Shown piece by piece: positions 36,721 through 44,855 of a DNA stretch of 64,000 nucleotides. The stretch spans positions 1 through 64,000 of the forward strand of contig NZ_SORN01000002.1 of the NCBI RefSeq assembly GCF_004366635.1, read 5' to 3'. The notes below the pieces were generated by a model, which did not search any database, had not been told where the DNA came from, and saw only the letters and a list, made by a program, of their open reading frames with translations. Within the stretch, counting starts at the first letter, position 1, and the number at the start of each line of letters is the position of its first letter. The position numbers and the translations under genes were made by a program. This DNA comes from Roseinatronobacter bogoriensis DSM 18756 (lineage in GTDB: Bacteria; Pseudomonadota; Alphaproteobacteria; Rhodobacterales; Rhodobacteraceae).

Positions 36721-37233
36721 TTATTCTGCGGCCAGTTTCTCAATTGGCCGCGCGATAAAGCCCTCTGTGCTCTTTGATCCGCATTTTGCAGGGACGCGCG
36801 GCCCGCTTATGGTCAGCAAGGCTTCCAGTCCTGAATTGCAGGTGACAAGTTCAGACACATACAGGTCATCCAAGGCCCCATAAAATGCGTCCACCGCACG
36901 CGAAAGATGCGGGCGCATGACGCAATGCTCTTTCAATGGGCAGGTGTTGTTGTCGGAAAAGCACTCGATAAAGGGCAGGCTGGATTCAAAGACACGAAAC
37001 ACCGCCCCAACGCTGATGCAATCTGCCGGGCGCGCCAGATGAAACCCGCCATGGCGCCCGCGAAGGGTGGTGATGAACCCTTCCTGCGCCAGTTTGTTGA
37101 TGACCTGTGCAAGGTGATTTTCAGAGGCATTGACCGCCGTGGCCACATCCTGTTTCCGCACCAGCGTATCCTTGTTGACGGCGCAGAACATCAGCGTGCG
37201 CAGCGCAAGGTTGGTTCTGGTTGTCAATCGCAT
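36721..37233 (-). CDS. Rrf2-family transcriptional regulator (NsrR-like)
   Basis: 170 residues. Starts MRLTTRTNLALRTLMFCAVN, then a winged helix (SENHLAQVINKLAQEGFITTLRGRHGGFHLAR). Three cysteines in the CX6CX5C pattern (CFSDNNTCPLKEHC, ~93-106) are positioned like the Fe-S ligands of NsrR and IscR; a further Cys pair lies in the 20-residue-longer C-terminal tail. Such regulators sense NO, iron-sulfur or redox state. It is divergent from sqr across a 236-base gap with candidate operators, so it probably controls sqr and itself. Confidence 0.9.
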   Translation of the reverse strand: MRLTTRTNLALRTLMFCAVNKDTLVRKQDVATAVNASENHLAQVINKLAQEGFITTLRGRHGGFHLARPADCISVGAVFRVFESSLPFIECFSDNNTCPLKEHCVMRPHLSRAVDAFYGALDDLYVSELVTCNSGLEALLTISGPRVPAKCGSKSTEGFIARPIEKLAAE

Positions 37234-37325
37234 ATTATCCGCTCCTTGGTCTTCGACCTTTATTAAGCCGGGCGCATATTGGTGTCCCTTGGAGGCAACT
37301 ATTAGGTGTTCAACAGCGACTGACT

Positions 37326-37339
37326 TTGATCCGCATCAA
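37326..37339. promoter_or_regulatory. FNR-type box 1 in the rrf2-sqr gap
   Basis: TTGATCCGCATCAA, a perfect TTGAT-N4-ATCAA dyad, extended by T on the left and A on the right. 144 bases upstream of the sqr start and 92 bases upstream of the rrf2 start. Confidence 0.7.
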
Positions 37340-37394
37340 ATAAATCAAGCGGCAGACGGGTTATTTTGTCGCAGATGGGAAAGTTCTATCGGAT

Positions 37395-37408
37395 TTGATA
37401 TGGATCAA
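37395..37408. promoter_or_regulatory. FNR-type box 2 in the rrf2-sqr gap
   Basis: TTGATATGGATCAA, a second perfect dyad, also extended by T and A. Its centre is 69 bases from that of box 1 and about 68 bases upstream of the sqr ATG, a suitable position for activation of sqr. Confidence 0.75.
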
Positions 37409-37410
37409 AG

Positions 37411-37433
37411 ATGCAATTAGTCATATATTGCAT
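37411..37433. promoter_or_regulatory. Candidate Rrf2 operator
   Basis: A perfect 7-bp inverted repeat ATGCAAT-N9-ATTGCAT directly downstream of FNR box 2 and ~37 bases before the sqr start. The ATGCA half-sites resemble those reported for NsrR-type Rrf2 proteins; assignment to the neighbouring regulator is inference. Confidence 0.5.
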
Positions 37434-37469
37434 TGTGAACATATGTATGCTGACTGGATGGGGGAGCGC

Positions 37470-38792
37470 ATGGACAGTTTTGATAAGATCACCGCCAGCC
37501 GAAGGGGGTTTCTTGGCCTTGCCACAGGTGGTGCCGCGCTGGCCCTTGGGGCAGGGCAGGGCGCTCAGGCATCGGTTGTGCGCACCAATGCCCGGATCCT
37601 GATTCTGGGCGCCGGCGCCGGCGGCGCGGCCATTGCCAACCGGCTTGTGGAACGCCTTGACGGGGCGTCTATCACCGTGCTGGACGGGCGTCCGCAGCAT
37701 TGGTATCAGCCCGGTTTCACGCTGATCGCATCGGGATTGCGCAAGGCGGATTACGCAGTTTCAACGACGGAACAGTGGTTGCCCAATGGGGTAACCTATA
37801 TCAACGAATATGCCGCAGAGCTGGACCCGGACGCCAATCGCGTCATCACTACAGGTGGTCAGCGGATCGACTACGATTACCTGATCGTGGCGACCGGCCT
37901 TGTTCTGGACTGGGACGCCATCGAAGGCTTTGACCTGAGCATGGTGGGCCCCGAGAATGGCATTTCAGCCCATTACGCCAGCCCTGAGATGGCCGAACTA
38001 AGCTGGCATGCGATGGACAAATTCACCTCTGAAGGGGGTGTCGGCATGTTCGGTCGCCCCGCGACCGAGATGAAATGCGCCGGTGCGCCTGTCAAACTGT
38101 GCTTTCTGGCAGAAGATATCGCTACCACCAAAGGCAACCGCAGCAATTGCGAATTCATTTATAATGCGCAGGCGCAAAACCTGTTCGGTGTGCCTGTCAT
38201 TCACCACCGCGTCCGCCAGATCATGGATGAGCGCGACATCACCTATCGCTACCAGCATGTGCTGAAAGGGATTGATCTGGGTGCAAAAACCGCAACCTAT
38301 ACCACCCCCGATGGCGAAGTGACGGATAGATGGGATTTCATCAATGTCATCCCCCCCCAGCGCGCGCCACAGGTCATTCGCGACTCTGGCCTGTCCTGGG
38401 CCGACCGCTGGACCGATCAGGGCTGGATCGAGGTTGATATGCAGACCCTGCGCCATGCGCGCTACCCCAATGTGTTCGGTATTGGCGATATTGACGGGGT
38501 GCCAAAAGGCAAGACAGCGGCTTCAGTCAAATTCCACATCCCAGTGGTCGAAGATCACCTTGTCAGCGAAATTGCCGGGCGCGAAGGCACCCGCATCTAT
38601 GATGGCTATACATCCTGCCCGCTGATTACCCGCATTGGCCGCGCCATGCTTGTCGAATTCGACTATCAGGACAATCTGACACCGTCCTTCCCGGGGGTCA
38701 TCGCCCCGCTTGAAGAGTTGTGGATTTCCTGGCTGATGAAGGAAGTCGCGCTGAAAGCCACCTATAACGCCATGTTGCGCGGTCGCGCCTGA
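37470..38792 (+). CDS. sqr: Sulfide:quinone oxidoreductase-like flavoprotein, Tat-exported
   Basis: 440 residues. A Tat signal (ASRRGFLGLATGGAALALGAGQGAQA) precedes an FAD-binding Rossmann motif (ILILGAGAGGAAIANRL). Two redox cysteines are visible: Cys203 in MKCAGAPVKLC and Cys383 in YTSCPLITRIG. These match the cysteine pair of type II (mitochondrial-like) SQR; the third cysteine of type I enzymes is not evident. It should oxidise sulfide at the periplasmic face and pass electrons to quinone. Upstream ATGs (37443, 37458) are possible; 37470 has a GGGGAG close by. Flavocytochrome c sulfide dehydrogenase flavoprotein is the main alternative. Confidence 0.85.
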   Translation: MDSFDKITASRRGFLGLATGGAALALGAGQGAQASVVRTNARILILGAGAGGAAIANRLVERLDGASITVLDGRPQHWYQPGFTLIASGLRKADYAVSTTEQWLPNGVTYINEYAAELDPDANRVITTGGQRIDYDYLIVATGLVLDWDAIEGFDLSMVGPENGISAHYASPEMAELSWHAMDKFTSEGGVGMFGRPATEMKCAGAPVKLCFLAEDIATTKGNRSNCEFIYNAQAQNLFGVPVIHHRVRQIMDERDITYRYQHVLKGIDLGAKTATYTTPDGEVTDRWDFINVIPPQRAPQVIRDSGLSWADRWTDQGWIEVDMQTLRHARYPNVFGIGDIDGVPKGKTAASVKFHIPVVEDHLVSEIAGREGTRIYDGYTSCPLITRIGRAMLVEFDYQDNLTPSFPGVIAPLEELWISWLMKEVALKATYNAMLRGRA

Positions 38793-38848
38793 ACAGGCCG
38801 GATCAGGGGGCTGCCGCCCCCCGGCGGGTAAGCCCGCCTTCCCCCCGC

Positions 38849-38870
38849 GAGTATTTAGGGCAAGAAAATA
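38849..38870 (+). repeat. Short interspersed motif, copy 2
   Basis: GAGTATTTAGGGCAAGAAAATA-like sequence, again preceded by GC-rich hairpins (GGCGGG-taag-CCCGCC at 38823-38838). Lies between sqr and the next small gene. Confidence 0.6.
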
Positions 38871-38898
38871 AGATCTTGTCTGTAGAAAGGTCGAGAGA

Positions 38899-39255
38899 AT
38901 GGAAGAATTCAGCTTCATGACGATCATCGCCGTGTTCGAGGAAATGTTCGGACGCGGCGTGTTCTGGGCAATGGTGCTGGTCGCCGCCGTCATCACGCTG
39001 GCATATCTGTATGTGCTGGTGCGTGACCGGGCAATGTCGATGCGCAAGTTCCTGCTGGCACAATTGTCGATGCCGATTGGCGGCGCGCTTGCAGTCTGGT
39101 TCGTCATGCTGATGACGAATTCTGGGTTTCGCGATATAGGCGGCCCGATTGACTGGCTGGTATTGTTGGGCGTTTTTGCCGCAGGGGCCATAGGGTTTGC
39201 CATCCTTGTCTATGTGGTTCAGTCCATCGTCCGCGGCAAGGCGAGCGACGCGTGA
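38899..39255 (+). CDS. Small membrane protein, resembles DUF5368
   Basis: 118 residues with three predicted helices (~20-42, ~55-75, ~84-110). The N-terminus FMTIIAVFEEMFGRGVFWAM and the segment NSGFRDIGGPIDWLVLL resemble DUF5368 proteins of Rhodobacterales, as far as can be recalled. No catalytic motif is visible. It follows sqr by 106 bases in the same direction, so a link with sulfide oxidation is possible but unproven. The 39256-39519 stretch after it shows no convincing gene. Confidence 0.7.
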   Translation: MEEFSFMTIIAVFEEMFGRGVFWAMVLVAAVITLAYLYVLVRDRAMSMRKFLLAQLSMPIGGALAVWFVMLMTNSGFRDIGGPIDWLVLLGVFAAGAIGFAILVYVVQSIVRGKASDA

Positions 39256-39519
39256 CGCCAGTAACACAGGATTGGTCGGTCGCCGCTCCTCCCATGCAAT
39301 GATCGACCTGTTAGCCCGCGTCCTTCCTCCCAAAGGCGCGGGCTTTGTCATTTTCGGGCTTGGCAGTTGGGTGTCGCGCACTTATGGTCATGCACATGAA
39401 GAGCTTGACCTGCATCATTACCTGCTGCATTTGCCGCTGAGTTTCCTGGCGGTCGGTCCTTTTGGCATTTTCCCTTGTCTGACAGCACCTTCCGCCGGGC
39501 CCTGGCCTGAGAGGATGGC

Positions 39520-41055
39520 ATGACTGAGATTCGCCTGCACAATTCCCGCACCCGCCGGAAACAGCCCTTTGCGCCGCTGGATGCGCAAGATGTGCGGATG
39601 TATGTCTGTGGCCCTACGGTCTATGACCGCGCGCATTTGGGCAATGCGCGACCGGTGGTGGTGTTTGATGTGCTGTATCGCTTGCTGCGCCATGTCTATG
39701 GCAAGAAGCATGTGACCTATGTGCGCAACTTCACTGATGTGGATGACAAGATCAATGCGCGGGCGCGGATGCTGCAGGAGGGCGGCGATACGCGGTCCTT
39801 GAACGAGATCATTCGCGCGCTGACCGATGAGACGATCGACTGGTATCACGCCGATATGGATGCTTTGGGCGCTTTGCGGCCCAACCACGAGCCGCGCGCG
39901 ACCGAGTTCATCGTGCAGATGGTGGCGATGATTCAAGGCCTGATCGACAAGGGTCATGCCTATGCGGCCGAAGGTCATGTGCTCTTCGATGTGCGCAGCT
40001 ACCCGGAGTACGGCAAGCTGTCGGGCCGCTCGGTCGATGACATGATTGCCGGCGCGCGGGTCGAGGTCGCGCCCTATAAGCGCGATCCGATGGATTTTGT
40101 TTTGTGGAAGCCGTCTTCGGTGGAGGAGCCGGGTTGGGACTCGCCTTGGGGCCGGGGCCGTCCGGGCTGGCATATCGAATGTTCGGCCATGAGCCACGAG
40201 TTGCTGGGGCCGGCGTTTGATATTCATGGCGGCGGGATCGACCTGCAATTCCCGCATCATGAGAACGAGATTGCGCAAAGCTGCTGCGCGCATCCTGACG
40301 CGGATTTCGCGAATTTCTGGCTGCATAACGAGATGGTGCAGGTCGAGGGGAAGAAGATGTCCAAGAGCTTGGGCAACTTTTTTACAGTGCGGGATTTGCT
40401 GGATGAACTTGAAAAGCGAATGCCAAAGAGAGTTGCTGGCGAAGTAATTCGGCTGGTGATGATAAAATCTCACTATCGGCAACCAATGGACTGGACGGAA
40501 GCTGCGGCTAAAGAAGCAGAAGCTACCCTTAGAAAATGGGCGCGAGCGACCGAGAATGTGCAAAGTGAAAAAATAGATCAAAGAGTGATAGACGCTCTGT
40601 CGGATGACCTGAATGTATGGGGTGCAATCACAGTTTTGAACGAATTGGCTGCCAATGGTGATGGGAGTGCATTGCTCGGCTCGGCTCGTTTTCTAGGCTT
40701 GCTTAGCGAGGAAGTGCGCGCAATTTCCCAAGCAACAGAGGCATACTTCGATCTGCAAAAATTGTTGATCCTGCGGGCTGAGGCACGAAAAGAAAAGAAC
40801 TTTGCGAGAGCAGACCTTATTAGAAAACGTCTCGATGATTTCGGTATCCAATTGGTGGACCAGTCAGCAACGGTCACAGCGCCAAAATTCGAAGTTTTTA
40901 AAATTGAGGAAGTTATTCAGAGTCTTCCTCCTGAAGATAAAGAAAACCTTCTCGGACAAGAGGAATATGTTGTGCCGCGGATTTTCAACAACAAGGCGTT
41001 CAGCGACCGCTACCAAAGCTTTGTGGCACGCAAGGTTCTTGGAGAACTAGAATGA
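39520..41055 (+). CDS. cysS: Cysteinyl-tRNA synthetase, mosaic 3' half
   Basis: 511 residues. The class I signatures are intact: HIGH-type motif in [16 protein letters not shown], the zinc ligands (Cys29, and CSAMSHE with [10 protein letters not shown]), and [10 protein letters not shown]. It charges tRNA-Cys. Up to ~40390 base composition and codons match the window (line 40021: 41 of 60 G+C). Beyond that point G+C falls (27 of 60 at 40441, 28 of 60 at 40921), with AGA, ATA, AAA and TTA-type codons, and the protein is longer than the usual ~460-490. This looks like replacement of the 3' half by foreign DNA; the frame stays open. Confidence 0.92.
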   Translation: MTEIRLHNSRTRRKQPFAPLDAQDVRMYVCGPTVYDRAHLGNARPVVVFDVLYRLLRHVYGKKHVTYVRNFTDVDDKINARARMLQEGGDTRSLNEIIRALTDETIDWYHADMDALGALRPNHEPRATEFIVQMVAMIQGLIDKGHAYAAEGHVLFDVRSYPEYGKLSGRSVDDMIAGARVEVAPYKRDPMDFVLWKPSSVEEPGWDSPWGRGRPGWHIECSAMSHELLGPAFDIHGGGIDLQFPHHENEIAQSCCAHPDADFANFWLHNEMVQVEGKKMSKSLGNFFTVRDLLDELEKRMPKRVAGEVIRLVMIKSHYRQPMDWTEAAAKEAEATLRKWARATENVQSEKIDQRVIDALSDDLNVWGAITVLNELAANGDGSALLGSARFLGLLSEEVRAISQATEAYFDLQKLLILRAEARKEKNFARADLIRKRLDDFGIQLVDQSATVTAPKFEVFKIEEVIQSLPPEDKENLLGQEEYVVPRIFNNKAFSDRYQSFVARKVLGELE

Positions 41056-41107
41056 ACTATCGCCTTCTGCCTTGGCCTAATCAGTCTAAACGCCAGCACG
41101 GTCGGCG

Positions 41108-41130
41108 GCCCGCCTGCTCCGCAGGTGGGC
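41108..41130 (+). other. Hairpin between cysS and cimA
   Basis: GCCCGCCTGC / GCAGGTGGGC with one G-T pair and a three-base loop, in the 118-base gap. No T-tract follows. It could be a leader structure of cimA, which has no clear ribosome-binding site. Confidence 0.4.
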
Positions 41131-41173
41131 GTTGCTCGCGTCCAGATGCGTCACGCTCGTTACAGGCCCACCC

Positions 41174-42802
41174 ATGACCCGCACCCGCCTCACCCTCTAT
41201 GACACCACCCTGCGCGATGGCCAGCAGACACAGGGCGTGCAATTCTCCACGCCGGAAAAGCACCAGATCGCCGCCATGCTCGACCAGCTTGGCATCGACT
41301 ATATCGAGGGCGGCTGGCCGGGGGCGAACCCAACGGATTCAGAATTTTTCGCCGCAAAACCGCAGACCAAGGCGACGCTGACGGCCTTTGGCATGACCAA
41401 ACGCGCAGGGCGTTCGGCCGAGAATGACGATGTGCTGGCCGCTGTGCTGAACGCAGACACACAAGCGGTCTGTCTGGTTGGCAAGGCGCATGATTTCCAC
41501 GTCACCACGGCGCTGGGGATCTCATTGGCGGAAAACCTTGAGAATATCGGCGCCTCGATTGCGCATTGTGTCGCCCGGGGCCGCGAGGCGCATTTCGACG
41601 CCGAACATTTCTTCGATGGCTACAAGGCCAACCCCGATTACGCCCTGCAAGCGCTGCACGCCGCCCATGACGCCGGTGCGCGCTGGATCGTGCTTTGCGA
41701 CACGAATGGCGGCACGCTGCCGAGTGAAATCCGCGCGATCACCGAAAGCGTCATCAAAAGCGGCATCCCAGGCGACCATCTCGGCATCCATTGCCATGAC
41801 GACACCGGGCAGGCCGTGGCCTGTTCGCTGGCGGCTGTGGAAGCGGGCGCGCGCCAGATTCAGGGCACGCTGAACGGGCTGGGCGAGCGCTGTGGTAATG
41901 CCTCACTCACCACACTGATCCCGACGCTCTTGTTGAAACCCGCCTATGCCGAGCGGTTCGAGATTGGCGTAACCCCAGAGGCGCTGACCCAACTGCTGCG
42001 GATCTCGCGCAAGCTGGATGATATTCTCAACCGCGTGCCATTGCGCACGCTGCCTTTTGTCGGCGCGTCGGCCTTCGCGCACAAGGCGGGGCTGCACGCG
42101 AGCGCGATCCTGAAAGACCCGACCACTTACGAGCATATCGACCCTGCGACCGTGGGCAATGCCCGTGTGGTGCCGATGTCCAATCAGGCGGGGCAGTCGA
42201 ACCTGCGGATGCGGCTGGCGGATATGGGCGTGGCGGTCGCCAGGGACGACCCGCGCCTTGGTGCGATCCTTGAGGATGTGAAGGCGCGCGAGGATCAGGG
42301 CTATGCCTACGATTCTGCGCAGGCCAGTTTCGAGCTGCTCGCGCGCCGCGCGCTGGGGCAAGTGCCGGATTATTTCGAGGTCAAGCGCTACCGCGTGACC
42401 GTCGAGCGTCGCAAGAACAAGTATAATGAGATGATCACGCTGTCAGAGGCTGTCGTCGTGGTCAAGATCGGCGACGAGAAGAAACTCTCAGTCTCGGAAT
42501 CGTTGGATGCCGAAGGTCATGATCGCGGCCCGGTCAATGCATTGGCCAAGGCGCTGGCCAAAGACCTTGGCCCCTATCAGGATGCGATTGACGATATGAA
42601 ACTGGTGGATTTCAAGGTGCGCATCACGCAGGGGGGCACCGAGGCTGTGACGCGCGTCATCATCGATTCCGAAGACGGACAGGGGCGGCGCTGGTCCACT
42701 GTCGGTGTGTCGCCCAATATAGTGGATGCCAGTTTCGAGGCGCTGCTCGATGCGGTTACATGGAAATTCTTGCGCGATGGGGTAGAACCATGTCGGACCT
42801 GA
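41174..42802 (+). CDS. cimA: (R)-citramalate synthase
   Basis: 542 residues, LeuA-like. The N-terminal TIM barrel starts LYDTTLRDGQQTQGVQF and contains GIHCHDDTGQAVACSL (metal-binding HxH) and GTLNGLGERCGNASL; the C-terminal allosteric domain begins near 390. The length and the DGQQTQG variant fit the CimA/LeuA-like group rather than isopropylmalate or homocitrate synthase. It condenses pyruvate and acetyl-CoA for threonine-independent isoleucine synthesis. The start at 41174 is set by the family N-terminus. It overlaps the next gene by 13 bases. Confidence 0.9.
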   Translation: MTRTRLTLYDTTLRDGQQTQGVQFSTPEKHQIAAMLDQLGIDYIEGGWPGANPTDSEFFAAKPQTKATLTAFGMTKRAGRSAENDDVLAAVLNADTQAVCLVGKAHDFHVTTALGISLAENLENIGASIAHCVARGREAHFDAEHFFDGYKANPDYALQALHAAHDAGARWIVLCDTNGGTLPSEIRAITESVIKSGIPGDHLGIHCHDDTGQAVACSLAAVEAGARQIQGTLNGLGERCGNASLTTLIPTLLLKPAYAERFEIGVTPEALTQLLRISRKLDDILNRVPLRTLPFVGASAFAHKAGLHASAILKDPTTYEHIDPATVGNARVVPMSNQAGQSNLRMRLADMGVAVARDDPRLGAILEDVKAREDQGYAYDSAQASFELLARRALGQVPDYFEVKRYRVTVERRKNKYNEMITLSEAVVVVKIGDEKKLSVSESLDAEGHDRGPVNALAKALAKDLGPYQDAIDDMKLVDFKVRITQGGTEAVTRVIIDSEDGQGRRWSTVGVSPNIVDASFEALLDAVTWKFLRDGVEPCRT

Positions 42803-43536
42803 CACCGGATGAAGCATTCCTGACACTCTATAGCGATCTGGCCCGCGAAGGGCCGGGGGCCGCAGCCGATCTGGGCTGGGCGCTTTCGGTCGCGGCCACC
42901 CCGGCGGAGGCGCGCATTTGCGACGCTGGCTGTGGATCGGGCGCCGATACAGTAACGCTGGCCAAGGAACGGCCCCGCGCAAAGATCGATGCCGTGGACA
43001 AGACTGCACAATTTGTGGACGCGGCGCGCAAGCGCACTGCCCCTTTCGGCGCGCGTGTGCGCGTGTGGCAGGGTGACATGGCCCAACTTGATGGCCCTTA
43101 TGACCTGATCTGGTGCGCAGGCGCGATTTATTTTCTGGGCGTGACGCAAGGATTGCAAGCGTGGCGCAGCGCTTTGGCCCCGAACGGCGTGGTGGCTTTC
43201 TCTGAGCCCTGCATGTTGCCGCGCCCGTCAGATGCTGCGCGGGCTTTCTGGTCGGTCGAATACCCACAGATCACCGATATGGCGGGTATCCGCGCGCGGG
43301 TTGCAGCGGCAGGGTACCGGGTCTTGGGCGAGAACCTCCAGATCGGGGCGGCATGGGAAAACTACTATCTGCCTATGGAGCGGCGCATCGCCAGCCTGCG
43401 CCCCGACGCGTCCAGCACGCTGGCCGCCGCGTTGGACACCGCGGAGGCCGAGATTGCGCGCTGGCGCGCTGCACCTTCTGAAATTGCCTATGCCTTGATG
43501 GTGGTCGCACCGGGTTTATCTGCCCCGGATGACTGA
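42790..43536 (+). CDS. Class I SAM-dependent methyltransferase, substrate unknown
   Basis: 248 residues. Motif I is ICDAGCGSGADTVTLA (~52-67), followed by IDAVDKTAQFVDAARKR (acidic residue for the SAM ribose) and YDLIWCAGAIYFLGV (motif IV region). The C-terminal part (ENYYLPMERRIASLRP) suggests a substrate lid. It overlaps cimA by 13 bases and the next gene by eight, so it is translated as part of that operon. Substrate cannot be inferred from sequence. Confidence 0.85.
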   Translation: MSDLTPDEAFLTLYSDLAREGPGAAADLGWALSVAATPAEARICDAGCGSGADTVTLAKERPRAKIDAVDKTAQFVDAARKRTAPFGARVRVWQGDMAQLDGPYDLIWCAGAIYFLGVTQGLQAWRSALAPNGVVAFSEPCMLPRPSDAARAFWSVEYPQITDMAGIRARVAAAGYRVLGENLQIGAAWENYYLPMERRIASLRPDASSTLAAALDTAEAEIARWRAAPSEIAYALMVVAPGLSAPDD

Positions 43537-44299
43537 TCTTGCTGAAAAGCTGCGTGTGGGCGACCCAGAACGCCATGCCGCGACCCTTGCCGCACCTGAA
43601 AATCTGCGCGCAAGGCTCTGGCCGCTTTATGCTTTCAATCTGGAGATTGCGCGCGCGCCCTGGATGACCTCAGAGCCGATGATTGCTGAAATGCGCTTGC
43701 AATTCTGGGCGGATGTTCTGGATGAAATTGCCGAAGGCAAGCCACCGCGCGCGCATGAGGTGGCCAGCCCACTGTCCGAGGTCTGGCGCGAATGCGACCT
43801 GCCGGTTGCGCTGGGGCATGAGATGGTCGCCGCGCGCCGCTGGGATATCTACCGTGACCCCTTTGCCGATGAAAGCGCCTTCGAGCAGCATTTACAGGCG
43901 ACAAGCGGCAACCTGATGTGGCTATGCGCGCGCGCCCTGAACGCAGGTGACAGCGCAGAGCCGATCATACGTGATATGGGCTATGCGGCGGGGCTGGCAA
44001 ACTGGTTTCTGGCGATCCCACGACTTGAAGACGCGGGGCGCATTCCGCTGATTGATGGCCGCGAAACTGCCGTCGCGGCACTGGCACAAGACGGGCTGAT
44101 GCGGCTAAAGCGCGCGCGCTCCAACCGCGCCAGGGTCGGTGCCGACCTTCTTGCGGTCATGCTGACCGGCTGGCAGGCGGGTACAATTCTGAACAGCGCG
44201 GCAAAATCGCCGCATCTTGTGCGCGAAGGCGGGCTTCAGCCCTCGGAATTCAGGCGCCGTGGCAGCCTTTTACTGCGCGCGCTTTCAGGTCGCTGGTAG
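43529..44299 (+). CDS. Squalene/phytoene synthase-fold protein (NDUFAF6-like)
   Basis: 256 residues of the all-helical prenyl synthase fold: LYAFNLEIARAPWMTSEPMIAEMRLQFWADVLDEI, then a central SGNLMWLCARAL region. The two aspartate-rich motifs needed for prenyl diphosphate chemistry are not evident, which suits the NDUFAF6 group rather than a carotenoid enzyme. In mitochondria NDUFAF6 assists complex I assembly. The gene overlaps the methyltransferase by eight bases and precedes yajC-secDF. Confidence 0.75.
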   Translation: MTDLAEKLRVGDPERHAATLAAPENLRARLWPLYAFNLEIARAPWMTSEPMIAEMRLQFWADVLDEIAEGKPPRAHEVASPLSEVWRECDLPVALGHEMVAARRWDIYRDPFADESAFEQHLQATSGNLMWLCARALNAGDSAEPIIRDMGYAAGLANWFLAIPRLEDAGRIPLIDGRETAVAALAQDGLMRLKRARSNRARVGADLLAVMLTGWQAGTILNSAAKSPHLVREGGLQPSEFRRRGSLLLRALSGRW

Positions 44300-44481
44300 G
44301 CGGGGCCGGATGCTCACACCAAATCGACCGATTGTCTCGGGTTTGCGATCTGAATCCCGCCCCTCGCGCCTTGCCAATATCCGCCCCTGCCAGTAGGGTG
44401 CGCGCAAAATTGCCCATTGGATGAATGTCCGGGGCAAACTGTCATGCCCTTTTTCCAAGGGTCCAACTTACAGGAGCTTTC

Positions 44482-44805
44482 ATGTTCGTCACACCTGCCT
44501 ATGCGCAAGATGCCGGTGCCGCCGGTGGTTTGATTTCGATTATCCCTTTCATCCTGATCTTCGTGATCATGTACTTCTTGCTGATCCGTCCGCAGCAGAA
44601 GAAGGTCAAGGAACATCAGGCAATGGTCGGCGCGTTGCGTCGCGGCGATCAGGTTGTGACCCAGGGCGGGATCATCGGCAAGGTGGTCAAGGTCAAGGAA
44701 GATGGCGAGGCCGAGGTTGAGATTGCCGAGGGCGTGAAAGTGCGCGTCCTCAAGCAAACCATCGCAACTGTGATTTCCAAGACCGAGCCTGCTGCGAAAG
44801 AATAA
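44482..44805 (+). CDS. yajC: Preprotein translocase accessory subunit YajC
   Basis: 107 residues: one transmembrane helix (~17-38, ending in the signature FLLIRPQQKK), then a soluble domain with RRGDQVVTQGGIIGKVVKV. YajC associates with SecDF at the Sec channel. ATG 44482 has CAGGAG five bases upstream. The preceding 44300-44481 stretch is the probable operon promoter. Confidence 0.96.
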   Translation: MFVTPAYAQDAGAAGGLISIIPFILIFVIMYFLLIRPQQKKVKEHQAMVGALRRGDQVVTQGGIIGKVVKVKEDGEAEVEIAEGVKVRVLKQTIATVISKTEPAAKE

Positions 44806-44855
44806 GGGCACGTCTCGCCCTGCCCTGACACCTGAACTCCGGGAGCAACGCTCTG

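Noticed and set aside
39299..39523. Possible 74-residue protein before cysS
   Set aside because: No ribosome-binding site, no recognisable family, and it overlaps the cysS start; judged chance.
43529..44299. Carotenoid (phytoene) synthase
   Set aside because: The aspartate-rich motifs are not evident and no other carotenoid or photosynthesis gene is nearby; an NDUFAF6-like role fits better.
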